The position numbers and the translations under genes were made by a program. From assembly GCA_946404705.1 (NCBI GenBank), contig CAMJES010000015.1, forward strand, positions 1 through 17,505: DNA of 17,505 bases, written 5' to 3'. The notes beneath the pieces were generated by a model, which saw only the letters and a list, made by a program, of their open reading frames with translations, did no database searches and was not told the origin of the DNA. Below, piece after piece: positions 7,678 through 15,781 of this stretch (its first letter is position 1; every line of letters begins with the position of its first letter). Source of the DNA: an uncultured Ruminococcus sp. (lineage in GTDB: Bacteria; Bacillota; Clostridia; Oscillospirales; Ruminococcaceae).

Positions 7678-10600
7678 ATGCCGCTTCGTAATGATATAAA
7701 AAAGGTCCTCGTTATCGGTTCGGGTCCTATTGTTATCGGACAGGCTGCCGAGTTTGACTATGCAGGAACTCAGGCTTGCCGTGCGCTTAAGCAGGAGGGT
7801 CTTGAAGTTGTTCTTATCAACTCCAACCCTGCTACGATTATGACAGACAAGGCTATGGCTGACAAGGTTTATATTGAACCGCTCACGCTTGACGTTGTTA
7901 AAGAGATAATAGAAATTGAAAAGCCGGACAGCGTTCTTTCAACGCTCGGCGGTCAGACGGGTCTTACGCTCTCAATGCAGCTTGCAGAAGAAGGCTTCCT
8001 TGAATCGCACGGAGTTAAGCTGCTCGGCGCAAATCCCGAAACTATCCACAAGGCTGAAGACAGACAGGCTTTCAAGGACACTATGGAAAAGATCGGCGAG
8101 CCTTGTATTCCGTCTAAAGTCGTTGAAGATCTTGAGGACGCTGTTGATTTCGTAAAGAATGAGATCGGCTACCCTGTTATTATCCGTCCTGCGTTCACTC
8201 TCGGCGGTACGGGCGGCGGTATCGCAAACAACGAAGAGGAGCTTCGCGATATTGCAACAAACGGACTTCGCCTTTCCCCTATTCATCAGATACTTGTTGA
8301 AAAATGTATTTCCGGCTGGAAAGAGATCGAATTTGAAGTTATCCGTGACCGCAAGGACAATGTTATCACGGTCTGCTCAATGGAAAACTTTGACCCTGTC
8401 GGCGTTCACACGGGCGACTCTATCGTTATTGCTCCTGCTGTAACGCTTTCAAATCAGGAATACCAGATGCTCAGAACAGCTGCGCTCAACATCATTTCCG
8501 AACTTCAGGTCGAGGGCGGATGCAACTGTCAGTTTGCGCTCAACCCGACATCGTTTGAATATGCTGTTATCGAAGTTAACCCGAGAGTTTCGCGTTCCTC
8601 CGCACTTGCTTCCAAAGCAACAGGCTATCCTATTGCAAAGGTTGCTACCAAGATTGCTATCGGATATACTCTTGATGAAATCGTAAACGCTGTAACGGGA
8701 AAGACTTATGCCTGCTTTGAGCCTGCTATCGACTATGTTGTTGTAAAGTTCCCGAAGTGGCCTTTCGACAAGTTCGTATATGCTAAGAGAACGCTCGGCA
8801 CACAGATGATGGCGACCGGTGAAGTTATGGCTATCGGCACATCATTTGAACAGGCTATGATGAAAGCTGTACGCTCTATCGAACTCGGAATGGACAGCAT
8901 GAACCTCAAAAAGCTTGCAGATATTCCGACAGAGGAAATAGAAAAGCTTCTTTACAATGTCGATGATGAACGTTCATTCGTTGTATTTGAGGCGCTTAAG
9001 CGCGGTATTTCCATTGACAAGATACACGATATCACAAAGATAGACAACTGGTTTATTTCCAAGCTCAACAATCTTGTTGAACTTGAAAAATACCTTGCTG
9101 AAGGCACACTTACCGAAGAAAAATATGACCTTGCAAAGCGTTACGGCTATCTTGACAGCACTATCGAGCGCATAAGCGGTCAGAAATGCCCGAAGCACCG
9201 TGATTTTGTTTACAAGATGGTTGACACCTGCGCAGGCGAATTCAAGGCTGAAACACCATACTTCTACTCAACTTATGATGAAGAAAACGAAGCTCTCCAG
9301 TTCCTTGAAAGAAAAAAATCGGACAAAAAGAAGATCATCGTTTTCGGTTCAGGCCCTATCAGAATCGGTCAGGGTATCGAATTCGACTACTGCTCCGTTC
9401 ATTGCGTTTGGGCGCTCAAGGAAATGGGTTATGAAGCTGTTATCTGCAACAACAACCCCGAAACGGTTTCCACCGACTTTGACACGGGCGACAGACTTTA
9501 TTTTGACCCGCTTACAAAAGAAGATGTTGCTTCGCTTATCGCAACAGAAAAGCCGGACGGCGTTGTTGTTCAGTTCGGCGGTCAGACTGCTATCAAGCTT
9601 ACAAAATATCTGAAAGAACTCGGCGCAAACATTCTCGGAACCTCTGCCGACAGCATTGACGCTGCCGAAGACAGAGAACGTTTTGACGAGCTTCTCAACA
9701 AGTGCGGAATTCCCCGTCCTGCAGGACACACGGTAATGAACGTTGACGAAGCACTCGCTGCTGCTGAAAACCTCGGTTATCCCGTGCTTATGCGTCCTTC
9801 CTACGTTCTCGGCGGTCAGAATATGATAATCGCACATTCCGATCAGGATATTATCGAATATATGGCGATCATCACAAGAGGCGGACTTGAAAACCCTGTT
9901 CTTATCGACAAATATATGATGGGCAAGGAAGTTGAAGTTGACGCTATCTGCGACGGTACCGATTTCCTTATCCCCGGAATTATGGAGCATATTGAACGTG
10001 CAGGAATCCACTCGGGCGACTCTATCTCCGTTTACCCTGCAATGACGCTCACAAAGAAAATTCGCGAAACTATCATTGATTACACCAAGAAGCTTGCATT
10101 TGAGCTTAAAGTAATCGGACTTGTAAACATTCAGTACGTTGTTTACAACAACGAGGTTTATGTTATCGAAGTTAACCCCCGTTCTTCAAGAACCGTTCCT
10201 TATATTTCAAAGGTAACGGGCGTTCCTATGGTCGATATCGCAACAAAGATCATGCTCGGCGAAAGCCTTAAGGAGCAGGGCTATGAAAGCGGACTTTACA
10301 AGGAAGCTGAATACATCGCAGTAAAGGTTCCCGTTTTCAGCTTTGCAAAGCTCCACGATGTTGATACAGCACTCGGACCCGAAATGAAATCCACAGGTGA
10401 GTGTCTTGGTATTGCACACAACTTTGAGGACGCACTTTACAAGGGACTTGTCGGCGCAGGCTATGATCTCACCAAGAAAACGGGCGGCGGTGTTCTTATT
10501 ACCGTTCGTGATACCGACAAGCAGGAGATCCTCTATGTTGCCGAAAAGTTTGAACGCCTTGGCTTCACTATCTATGCGACAAGCGGAACAGCTTCTATCC

Positions 10601-10878
10601 TTAACAAGAATATGATAGCAGCAAACGTTGTGCGCAAGGTTTCCGAGGAAGGCCCGAACGTTATGGATCTGCTCGACAGCGGAAAGATAGACTACGTTAT
10701 TTCAACCTCTGCAAAGGGCAGACTTCCTGCACTCGACAGCGTTAAAATTCGCCGCAAGACGGTTGAGCGCTCTATCTGCTGCTTAACTGCGATTGATACG
10801 GCAAATGCTGTTGCTGATATTCTTGCAATGGGCAAAGAAATTGACGATATTGAAATGGTTGACATTACAAAAATCTAA
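7678..10878 (+). CDS. carB: Carbamoyl-phosphate synthase large subunit
   Basis: CarB makes carbamoyl phosphate from bicarbonate, ammonia and two ATP. The 1066-residue protein matches the family length (E. coli 1073). It has two homologous halves, each with a GSGP-x-x-IGQ start (residues near 14 and about 557: SGPIVIGQAAEFDYAG and SGPIRIGQGIEFDYC) and an ATP-grasp domain. A C-terminal MGS-like allosteric domain follows from about residue 936, including YATSGTASIL and VRKVSEEGPNVMDLL, where UMP acts in relatives. ATG 7678 is chosen because CAAGGAGG (7661-7668) precedes it; the in-frame upstream extension overlaps carA and is not needed. A GC-rich hairpin follows the gene. Confidence 0.97.
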   Translation: MPLRNDIKKVLVIGSGPIVIGQAAEFDYAGTQACRALKQEGLEVVLINSNPATIMTDKAMADKVYIEPLTLDVVKEIIEIEKPDSVLSTLGGQTGLTLSMQLAEEGFLESHGVKLLGANPETIHKAEDRQAFKDTMEKIGEPCIPSKVVEDLEDAVDFVKNEIGYPVIIRPAFTLGGTGGGIANNEEELRDIATNGLRLSPIHQILVEKCISGWKEIEFEVIRDRKDNVITVCSMENFDPVGVHTGDSIVIAPAVTLSNQEYQMLRTAALNIISELQVEGGCNCQFALNPTSFEYAVIEVNPRVSRSSALASKATGYPIAKVATKIAIGYTLDEIVNAVTGKTYACFEPAIDYVVVKFPKWPFDKFVYAKRTLGTQMMATGEVMAIGTSFEQAMMKAVRSIELGMDSMNLKKLADIPTEEIEKLLYNVDDERSFVVFEALKRGISIDKIHDITKIDNWFISKLNNLVELEKYLAEGTLTEEKYDLAKRYGYLDSTIERISGQKCPKHRDFVYKMVDTCAGEFKAETPYFYSTYDEENEALQFLERKKSDKKKIIVFGSGPIRIGQGIEFDYCSVHCVWALKEMGYEAVICNNNPETVSTDFDTGDRLYFDPLTKEDVASLIATEKPDGVVVQFGGQTAIKLTKYLKELGANILGTSADSIDAAEDRERFDELLNKCGIPRPAGHTVMNVDEALAAAENLGYPVLMRPSYVLGGQNMIIAHSDQDIIEYMAIITRGGLENPVLIDKYMMGKEVEVDAICDGTDFLIPGIMEHIERAGIHSGDSISVYPAMTLTKKIRETIIDYTKKLAFELKVIGLVNIQYVVYNNEVYVIEVNPRSSRTVPYISKVTGVPMVDIATKIMLGESLKEQGYESGLYKEAEYIAVKVPVFSFAKLHDVDTALGPEMKSTGECLGIAHNFEDALYKGLVGAGYDLTKKTGGGVLITVRDTDKQEILYVAEKFERLGFTIYATSGTASILNKNMIAANVVRKVSEEGPNVMDLLDSGKIDYVISTSAKGRLPALDSVKIRRKTVERSICCLTAIDTANAVADILAMGKEIDDIEMVDITKI

Positions 10879-10899
10879 AAAATCACAAAAAATTAACGC

Positions 10900-10931
10900 A
10901 GCCTGTCCCGATAATTTGGGCAGGCTCGTTT
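10900..10931 (+). terminator. GC-rich hairpin after carB, weak terminator
   Basis: AGCCTG plus CCC (10900-10909, with a bulged T at 10906) pairs with GGG plus CAGGCT (10918-10926) around an eight-base loop. The following run is only CGTTTAG, so it is a poor intrinsic terminator. There is no PyrR-binding loop before it. As pyrK and pyrD lie downstream without a visible promoter, partial termination or mRNA-end stabilisation is more likely than a true operon end. Confidence 0.5.
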
Positions 10932-10959
10932 AGAATTTGACTGAGATTGGAGGAACATT

Positions 10960-11868
10960 ATGAGCTGGGACGAAAAACTTGATTCAAGCTTTCTGCGCGA
11001 TCAGAATTTCAACATAAATGGTGAAAGAATGAGAGTTGCTGTTCGCGGTTTTAAAGTTTCGCTTATATATGAGCTTATTAGCAGCGCAGTAATGATGTAT
11101 ATTTCGTTTCTGAATATTGTTTATAAGCTATCTCACGTTATCTCAACTTCAGTTGCAGCAAATATCCTTAGTAAGATCAACGAAATAATAGTTGATACGG
11201 GAAAGAACGTATCTGCGACCGAATATAACACAAGCGGCTGGTTGATTACAATTCCGCTTGCTTTGATCACGATCGTACTCTCGATTCTCGGAAATTCTTT
11301 TAATCTGAAATTTGCTCCAAAAGTTATGGCTTTCATTTATCCTGCGCATATTATTCTAGGGATACTCGCAGGGTTTGGACTTTTTGATGATATGAACAAC
11401 ATTGCGGCTGTTTTGCTTATTATCTATGGTTTAGCCGGTTTCTGGGTCAATGATCTGACAACGCGCGGACTGAAAGAGCTTGACTATCTTGTTACTCAGG
11501 AAGGCTTTCCAACGTTCAATCTTGCAATGTTTTATTTTCGCCGTTCACATTATGCAAAAATGCGTGAAAAATGGCTTGAACATAATCCCGAAAAAAGCGA
11601 ACCTTCCAGAATTATCACCGAAGAAAAGCGCATGGAAATGCTTGACGTAACGGCGGAAGAGGAAAAACCCGGAATTATCCCGAATATTCAGGTTACATCG
11701 GAATCTGCCGAGAAATGGCTTGAACAGAACAAGCTTGAAACCGATAAAAAGCAGTATGACAGCGTTATGGAAAACGGTATGGACAATTTATCTACCGAAG
11801 ATCTGGTTCTTCCCGATACCGATGAATACTACGAACAGAGTATTACACCTAAAGTTAAAAGACATTAA
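10960..11868 (+). CDS. Unknown four-helix membrane protein in the pyr operon
   Basis: I do not recognise the family. The 302-residue protein starts at ATG 10960 after GGAGG (10949-10953). It has a short polar N-terminus, then four likely membrane helices at about residues 33-57, 94-112, 121-142 and 147-163, with a periplasm-like or extracytoplasmic loop of about 35 residues between helices 1 and 2. After FWVNDLTTRGLKELDYL come a conserved-looking amphipathic patch (FPTFNLAMFYFRRSHYAKMREKW by position 184-206) and a charged, acidic C-terminal tail of about 95 residues that is probably cytosolic. Its stop codon lies inside the pyrK ribosome site, so it is cotranscribed and perhaps translationally coupled with pyrK. 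A role in pyrimidine transport or in membrane recruitment of the pathway is speculation. Confidence 0.85.
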   Translation: MSWDEKLDSSFLRDQNFNINGERMRVAVRGFKVSLIYELISSAVMMYISFLNIVYKLSHVISTSVAANILSKINEIIVDTGKNVSATEYNTSGWLITIPLALITIVLSILGNSFNLKFAPKVMAFIYPAHIILGILAGFGLFDDMNNIAAVLLIIYGLAGFWVNDLTTRGLKELDYLVTQEGFPTFNLAMFYFRRSHYAKMREKWLEHNPEKSEPSRIITEEKRMEMLDVTAEEEKPGIIPNIQVTSESAEKWLEQNKLETDKKQYDSVMENGMDNLSTEDLVLPDTDEYYEQSITPKVKRH

Positions 11869-11878
11869 GGAGGTTTTT

Positions 11879-12655
11879 ATGAAATATACACAAGGCTGCT
11901 ATCCGATAGTATCTAAAACGGCTCTTGCAAAGGAAATCTATGATATGACAATACTCTGCCCCAATATTGCGGCAATTGCACAGTCGGGACAGTTCGTTAA
12001 CATAAAGGTCGAGGGCTTTATGCTCCGCAGACCTATATCTATCTGCGGAATTGATAAAGAAAAAGGCACTCTGCGTATCGTTTTTGAGGTTCGCGGAAAA
12101 GGCACAAAGGAGCTTTCCCAGCTTTCCGAGGGAGATATGATAGACATTGTTGCACCGCTCGGCGGAAGAGGCTTTGAATTCGGCGACTATAAAAAGGCAA
12201 TCATTATCGGCGGCGGAATAGGAAATCCTCCGATGGTTCCTATTGCCGAGCATTTCGGCTCTAATGCAAAAGTAATCAGCGGTTTCCGCAACGCTTCTGC
12301 TGTTATTCTTCAGGATGATTTTGCTAAAACGGGCGCAGAAACAATTCTTTGCACCGATGACGGTTCAGCCGGAAGAAAAGGCTTTGTTACCGAGGCTCTT
12401 GCAGAAGAGATCGCAAAGGAAAAGCCTGATATAATCTACGCTTGCGGCCCGTCCGTAATGCTTAAGAAAATAGTTGCAATTGCAAAGGAAAACGGCATAA
12501 AGTCGCAGGTTTCGCTTGAAGAAAGAATGGGCTGCGGCGTTGGTGCCTGCCTTGTCTGCGTTTGCAGAACTATCCGTGACGGCGAGGAGTTTTACTCCCA
12601 TGTCTGCAAGGACGGCCCTGTATTTGACGGTGAGGAGGTAAATTTCGATGAATAA
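11879..12655 (+). CDS. pyrK: Dihydroorotate dehydrogenase B, electron-transfer subunit
   Basis: PyrK carries FAD and a [2Fe-2S] cluster and passes electrons from the PyrD flavin to NAD+. The protein is 258 residues. RRPISICG near residue 45 is the FAD-binding RPxS motif of the ferredoxin-reductase fold, and IIIGGGIGNPPM is the nucleotide-binding loop. The cluster ligands are C219, C224, C227 and C243 (CX4CX2CX15C) in MGCGVGACLVCVC and HVCKDGPVF. I chose ATG 11879 because TAAGGAGG (11866-11873) ends five bases before it; an ORF running upstream through the previous gene in another frame is not real. The gene overlaps pyrD by eight bases, as expected for the two subunits of one enzyme. Confidence 0.95.
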   Translation: MKYTQGCYPIVSKTALAKEIYDMTILCPNIAAIAQSGQFVNIKVEGFMLRRPISICGIDKEKGTLRIVFEVRGKGTKELSQLSEGDMIDIVAPLGGRGFEFGDYKKAIIIGGGIGNPPMVPIAEHFGSNAKVISGFRNASAVILQDDFAKTGAETILCTDDGSAGRKGFVTEALAEEIAKEKPDIIYACGPSVMLKKIVAIAKENGIKSQVSLEERMGCGVGACLVCVCRTIRDGEEFYSHVCKDGPVFDGEEVNFDE

Positions 12656-13559
12656 ATTAGCTGTGAATTTTGCCGGAGTTGATTTTAAAAATCCGGTCAT
12701 CCCTGCGTCGGGAACCTTCGGCTACGGAAAAGAATACGAGGAATTCTTTGACCTTTCCCGTCTTGGCGGCATAAGCGTTAAGGGAACAACGGAAAAGCTG
12801 CGCACAGGTAATCTTCCTCCGAGAATTGCGGAAACACCGTCCGGAATGCTCAACAGCGTTGGATTGCAGAACCCCGGCGTTGACCATTTTATCGCTCACG
12901 AGCTTCCTTATCTTATGAAAAAGGAAACGGTGATAATTGCAAATATGGCTGGATCCACCGCTGAAGGATACCGTGAGGTTGCGGAAAAGCTTGACAAAAC
13001 CGATGTACCTATGATAGAGGTAAACATCTCCTGCCCGAATGTCAAGGCAGGCGGCGCAGCTTTCGGAGTATCCTGCGAGGGTGCAGCACAAATAACCAAG
13101 ATCGTCCGTGCGGCAACCAAAAAACCGATAATGATAAAGCTCTCCCCTAACGTTACAAACATTGCCGAGATCGCAAAGGCTGTTGAAGCCGAGGGTGCTG
13201 ACGCAGTTTCGCTTATCAATACTCTGCTTGGAATGAGGATAGATATCCGCACAAAACGTCCGATACTTCACAATAATGTCGGCGGATTATCCGGCCCTGC
13301 TGTTTTCCCTGTTGCCGTTAGAATGGTATGGCAGGTCGCAAACGCCGTTAAGATACCCGTATGCGGAATGGGCGGTATCTCAAATTGGGAGGACGCTGTT
13401 GAAATGATGATGGCAGGCGCTTCTACCGTTCAAGTCGGCGCTGCACTCTTCAACGACCCTCTTGCAGCTGTAAAGATAATTGACGGACTGCAGAAATATG
13501 TCGAAGATAATCATCTTAACAGCATAACCGATATTGTCGGCGCGGTTAATCCATGGTAA
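12648..13559 (+). CDS. pyrD: Dihydroorotate dehydrogenase B, catalytic subunit (class 1B)
   Basis: PyrD oxidises dihydroorotate to orotate on FMN; with PyrK it forms the NAD+-dependent class 1B enzyme. The 303-residue protein has the class 1 catalytic cysteine C129 in EVNISCPNVKAGG, the N-terminal NPVIPASGTFGYGKEY block, SVGLQNPG, IKLSPNV, and the FMN-phosphate glycine motifs CGMGGISNWEDA and GASTVQVGAALF. ATG 12648 lies inside the end of pyrK and follows TGAGGAGG (12631-12638). The stop at 13557-13559 is 24 bases before the transporter gene. This is a cytosolic enzyme, unlike quinone-linked class 2. Confidence 0.96.
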   Translation: MNKLAVNFAGVDFKNPVIPASGTFGYGKEYEEFFDLSRLGGISVKGTTEKLRTGNLPPRIAETPSGMLNSVGLQNPGVDHFIAHELPYLMKKETVIIANMAGSTAEGYREVAEKLDKTDVPMIEVNISCPNVKAGGAAFGVSCEGAAQITKIVRAATKKPIMIKLSPNVTNIAEIAKAVEAEGADAVSLINTLLGMRIDIRTKRPILHNNVGGLSGPAVFPVAVRMVWQVANAVKIPVCGMGGISNWEDAVEMMMAGASTVQVGAALFNDPLAAVKIIDGLQKYVEDNHLNSITDIVGAVNPW

Positions 13560-13583
13560 GCGGAGGTCATCTGCAAAAATAAC

Positions 13584-14522
13584 ATGGAAAACAAAAAAAG
13601 TATCCTTGAAAATCCTAAAATGGTGCTGCCTTCTGCAATGCTTTGCTGCCTTTTGTGGGGCAGCGCCTTTCCTCTTGTAAAAATCGGATTTTCTTGGCTA
13701 AATATCTCGTCAAACGACGTTCCTGCCGAAATACTTTTTGCAGGACTTCGTTTCACGCTCGCAGGTATCATTGCGATTATCATTACAAGCATTATCAGCG
13801 GAAAATTTCTCCGACCAACCAAGAAAAGTCTGCCGAAGGTATTCTCGCTGAGTATGTTTCAGACAATTTTGCAGTATCTTTTCTTTTATATTGGTCTTTC
13901 AAACACATCGGGAGTTAAGGCTTCGGTTATAGAAGCAATGAATGTGTTTGTTGCGCTTATTGTTTCCTGCCTGATATTCCGACTGGAAAAGTTTACGGCA
14001 GCTAAGGTCATTGGAAGCGTGGTCGGTTTTGCAGGAGTTGTTCTTATCAACATAAGCAAGGGCGACCTTATCGGCGGAATAACTCTGACCGGCGAGGGAT
14101 TTATTCTTATTTCGACCGTTGCCTATGCTTTTTCCTCTGTTTTGATGAAGCATTGGTCGGGCGAGGAAAACCCGATGATGCTCAGCGCATGGCAGTTTTT
14201 TGTCGGCGGAATTGTGATGTCGGCCGTTGGCTTTGCGCTTGGCGGAAGAATAAGCGGATTTGAGTTTAAATCGATACTTCTTCTCTTGTATCTTGCGGCG
14301 CTTTCGGCTGTTGCATATTCGCTCTGGGCTTCGCTGCTGAAATATTATCCTGTTTCGAGGATAGCAGTTTACGGCTTTATGAATCCTGTTTTCGGGTTCA
14401 TTCTTTCCGCATTTCTGCTCGGCGAGTCGGAAGCTTTCGGCTTGAAAAGCATTGCGGCTCTTATCCTCGTATGTTCGGGAATTTATATCGTAAATACATC
14501 AAAAAAAGCAAACAAGACTTGA
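13584..14522 (+). CDS. EamA/DMT-family transporter, ten membrane helices
   Basis: The 312-residue protein has the drug/metabolite transporter layout: two repeats of about five helices, the first opening with LCCLLWGSAFPLVKIGFSW (residues about 20-39) and the second near GEGFILISTVAYAFSSVLMKHW. Hallmarks are the WGS-F motif, the conserved GLRF segment in helix 2 (54-57), and NPVFGFILSAFLLGE (267-281) in the ninth helix. These proteins move small metabolites such as amino acids or nucleobases; the substrate cannot be read here. Following pyrD by 24 bases suggests cotranscription and a possible link to pyrimidine or precursor export, but that is inference. The ribosome site is odd: GGAGG (13562-13566) is 17 bases before the only good ATG. 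The 3' end is part of a terminator stem. Confidence 0.9.
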   Translation: MENKKSILENPKMVLPSAMLCCLLWGSAFPLVKIGFSWLNISSNDVPAEILFAGLRFTLAGIIAIIITSIISGKFLRPTKKSLPKVFSLSMFQTILQYLFFYIGLSNTSGVKASVIEAMNVFVALIVSCLIFRLEKFTAAKVIGSVVGFAGVVLINISKGDLIGGITLTGEGFILISTVAYAFSSVLMKHWSGEENPMMLSAWQFFVGGIVMSAVGFALGGRISGFEFKSILLLLYLAALSAVAYSLWASLLKYYPVSRIAVYGFMNPVFGFILSAFLLGESEAFGLKSIAALILVCSGIYIVNTSKKANKT

Positions 14523-14542
14523 TTTTGTCTTGTTTGCTTTTT
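14503..14542. terminator. Bidirectional terminator between convergent genes
   Basis: Bases 14503-14518 pair perfectly over 16 bp with 14527-14542 around an eight-base loop. The A run on the left and T run on the right provide a U-tract in either direction. The left arm encodes the last residues (KKANKT) of the transporter, whose stop lies in the loop, and the right arm reaches the stop codon of the minus-strand gene at 14541. One element therefore ends both transcripts. Confidence 0.93.
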
Positions 14543-15680
14543 ATTCTTCATCAAGCTTTTCCTTGATTATTCCGTAGATAATCGAAGTTATCGGAACAGC
14601 TAAAAGTATACCCAAGCAACCGCCGAGCTTTGCTCCTATCAGTATCGCAAGCAGTACGGGCAATGGAGGAAGTCCCATGCTTTTTCCGACAACCTTCGGA
14701 TAGATAAGGTTATTCTCAAGCTGCTGCAGAATGATTATAAACACAACAAACCATACCGCCGAAATGGGCTTGACAAGAAACAGCAGAAAAGCGCACGGAA
14801 TTGTTCCGATTATCGCACCGACAACCGGCAGAAGCGCCGTAATTCCGATGATAAAGCTTATTAGCAGCGCATAATCGAACCTGAACAGCTTCATTCCGAT
14901 ATAACAAAGCAATCCGAGAATTGCCGCCTCAGTAATCTGTCCGCTTACAAAACGCGAAAAAACATCATATACGGTATAATACAGCTTTGCATAGCGTTCA
15001 TATCGCTGCTGTGACATTATCCTGCGTGATATCCTGCGGACGATAGACCGCAGTTTATCCTTTGAAATAAGAATATATATAGAAATTATCATCCCGATAA
15101 AAATATCGGTCAGCAGTCCGACAAATCCTGCGGTTTTTCCATAAAAATCAGCGGCTATCTCGGGTAGCTTATCCCCCACTTTTTCAATTATTGAGCCGAT
15201 TGCAGGAATTATCCCGAGTCGGTCTTTTTCCAAAAACACACTATAAAAATATCGTATGCGTTCAAAATAAAAATCGCTGTTTGCAGCAAGTTTTTTTACG
15301 CTCTCTATCGTTTGAGGAATAATTATCCCGACAGCCGCCGCTATCGCAGCGATAAGCAAAATATATCCCAAAATAACCGACAGTACCCAACGGCTTTTAT
15401 GGCGTTCGCTTTGTGAGCTTGTTCCCGTTCTGGTCATACAATTGAATGAAGTGTAATGCCGCTTCGAAGAAACAAACATTGCCTTATCGGAGAATTTGCC
15501 TAACATATCATATATTTTGCAAACAGGACGGTTTATCACAAAAGCCGCAGCCATTCCTATCAAAATCGGGCGCAAAACTCTGAACGCTTCACCGATAAAC
15601 TTTATCGCAAGCTCGGGATTTACCGCTGCTGCAAGCAGCAATATTCCGCAAAATATCATAACCTTGTGTTTACGTTCCAC
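14541..15680 (-). CDS. AI-2E/PerM-family membrane protein (UPF0118)
   Basis: The 379-residue protein matches the AI-2E family transporter (PerM/YdiK/TqsA) layout: N-terminal helices at about 9-20 and 38-50, a helix at about 100-122, a long extracytoplasmic-type amphipathic region (123-185), and a C-terminal helix cluster. The family signatures LLPVVGAIIGTIP (283-295), QQLENNLIYPKVVG (319-332) and GLPPLPVLLAILIG (336-349) are clear. Members have been linked to autoinducer-2 or ion export, but many have no known substrate. Start is GTG at 15680-15678, preceded on the minus strand by AAAGGGTGA. Residues about 65-97 form a Ser/Thr- and Arg/Lys-rich loop. It lies downstream of the glycosidase gene but beyond a terminator, so probably is a separate unit. 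Confidence 0.9.
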   Translation of the reverse strand: MERKHKVMIFCGILLLAAAVNPELAIKFIGEAFRVLRPILIGMAAAFVINRPVCKIYDMLGKFSDKAMFVSSKRHYTSFNCMTRTGTSSQSERHKSRWVLSVILGYILLIAAIAAAVGIIIPQTIESVKKLAANSDFYFERIRYFYSVFLEKDRLGIIPAIGSIIEKVGDKLPEIAADFYGKTAGFVGLLTDIFIGMIISIYILISKDKLRSIVRRISRRIMSQQRYERYAKLYYTVYDVFSRFVSGQITEAAILGLLCYIGMKLFRFDYALLISFIIGITALLPVVGAIIGTIPCAFLLFLVKPISAVWFVVFIIILQQLENNLIYPKVVGKSMGLPPLPVLLAILIGAKLGGCLGILLAVPITSIIYGIIKEKLDEE

Positions 15681-15742
15681 CGCTGCTCACCCTTTCGATC
15701 ATCTCTATTATATTTTAATCAGAAGATCATTCGGGTATTCAT

Positions 15743-15780
15743 AAAACAGGGTATCGAGCCAAAACTCAATACCCTGTTTT
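15743..15780. terminator. Terminator after the glycosidase gene
   Basis: AAAACAGGGTAT (15743-15754) pairs perfectly with ATACCCTGTTTT (15769-15780). After a C-A mismatch, GAG and CTC add three inner pairs. On the minus strand it follows the glycosidase stop codon by one base. The T-rich ends are within the stem, so it may work in both directions. A minus-strand TATAAT at 15712-15707 lies just downstream and could serve the AI-2E-family gene, although I see no good -35. Confidence 0.85.
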
Positions 15781-15781
15781 A

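Noticed and set aside
9349..10011. Minus-strand open frame inside carB (220 codons)
   Set aside because: It lies opposite the conserved second ATP-grasp half of CarB and has a composition typical of an antisense shadow.
10936..10941. TTGACT after carB as a -35 box for the membrane-protein gene
   Set aside because: The ATG at 10960 is too close for a -10 and leader to fit, so it cannot drive that gene.
11720..11878. N-terminal extension of pyrK into the preceding membrane-protein gene
   Set aside because: The frame is open by chance; a strong ribosome site at 11866-11873 and the normal PyrK N-terminus place the start at 11879.
12657..13271. Minus-strand open frame inside pyrD (204 codons)
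   Set aside because: Fully opposite conserved PyrD motifs, Cys- and Ser-rich shadow composition, no initiation signal.
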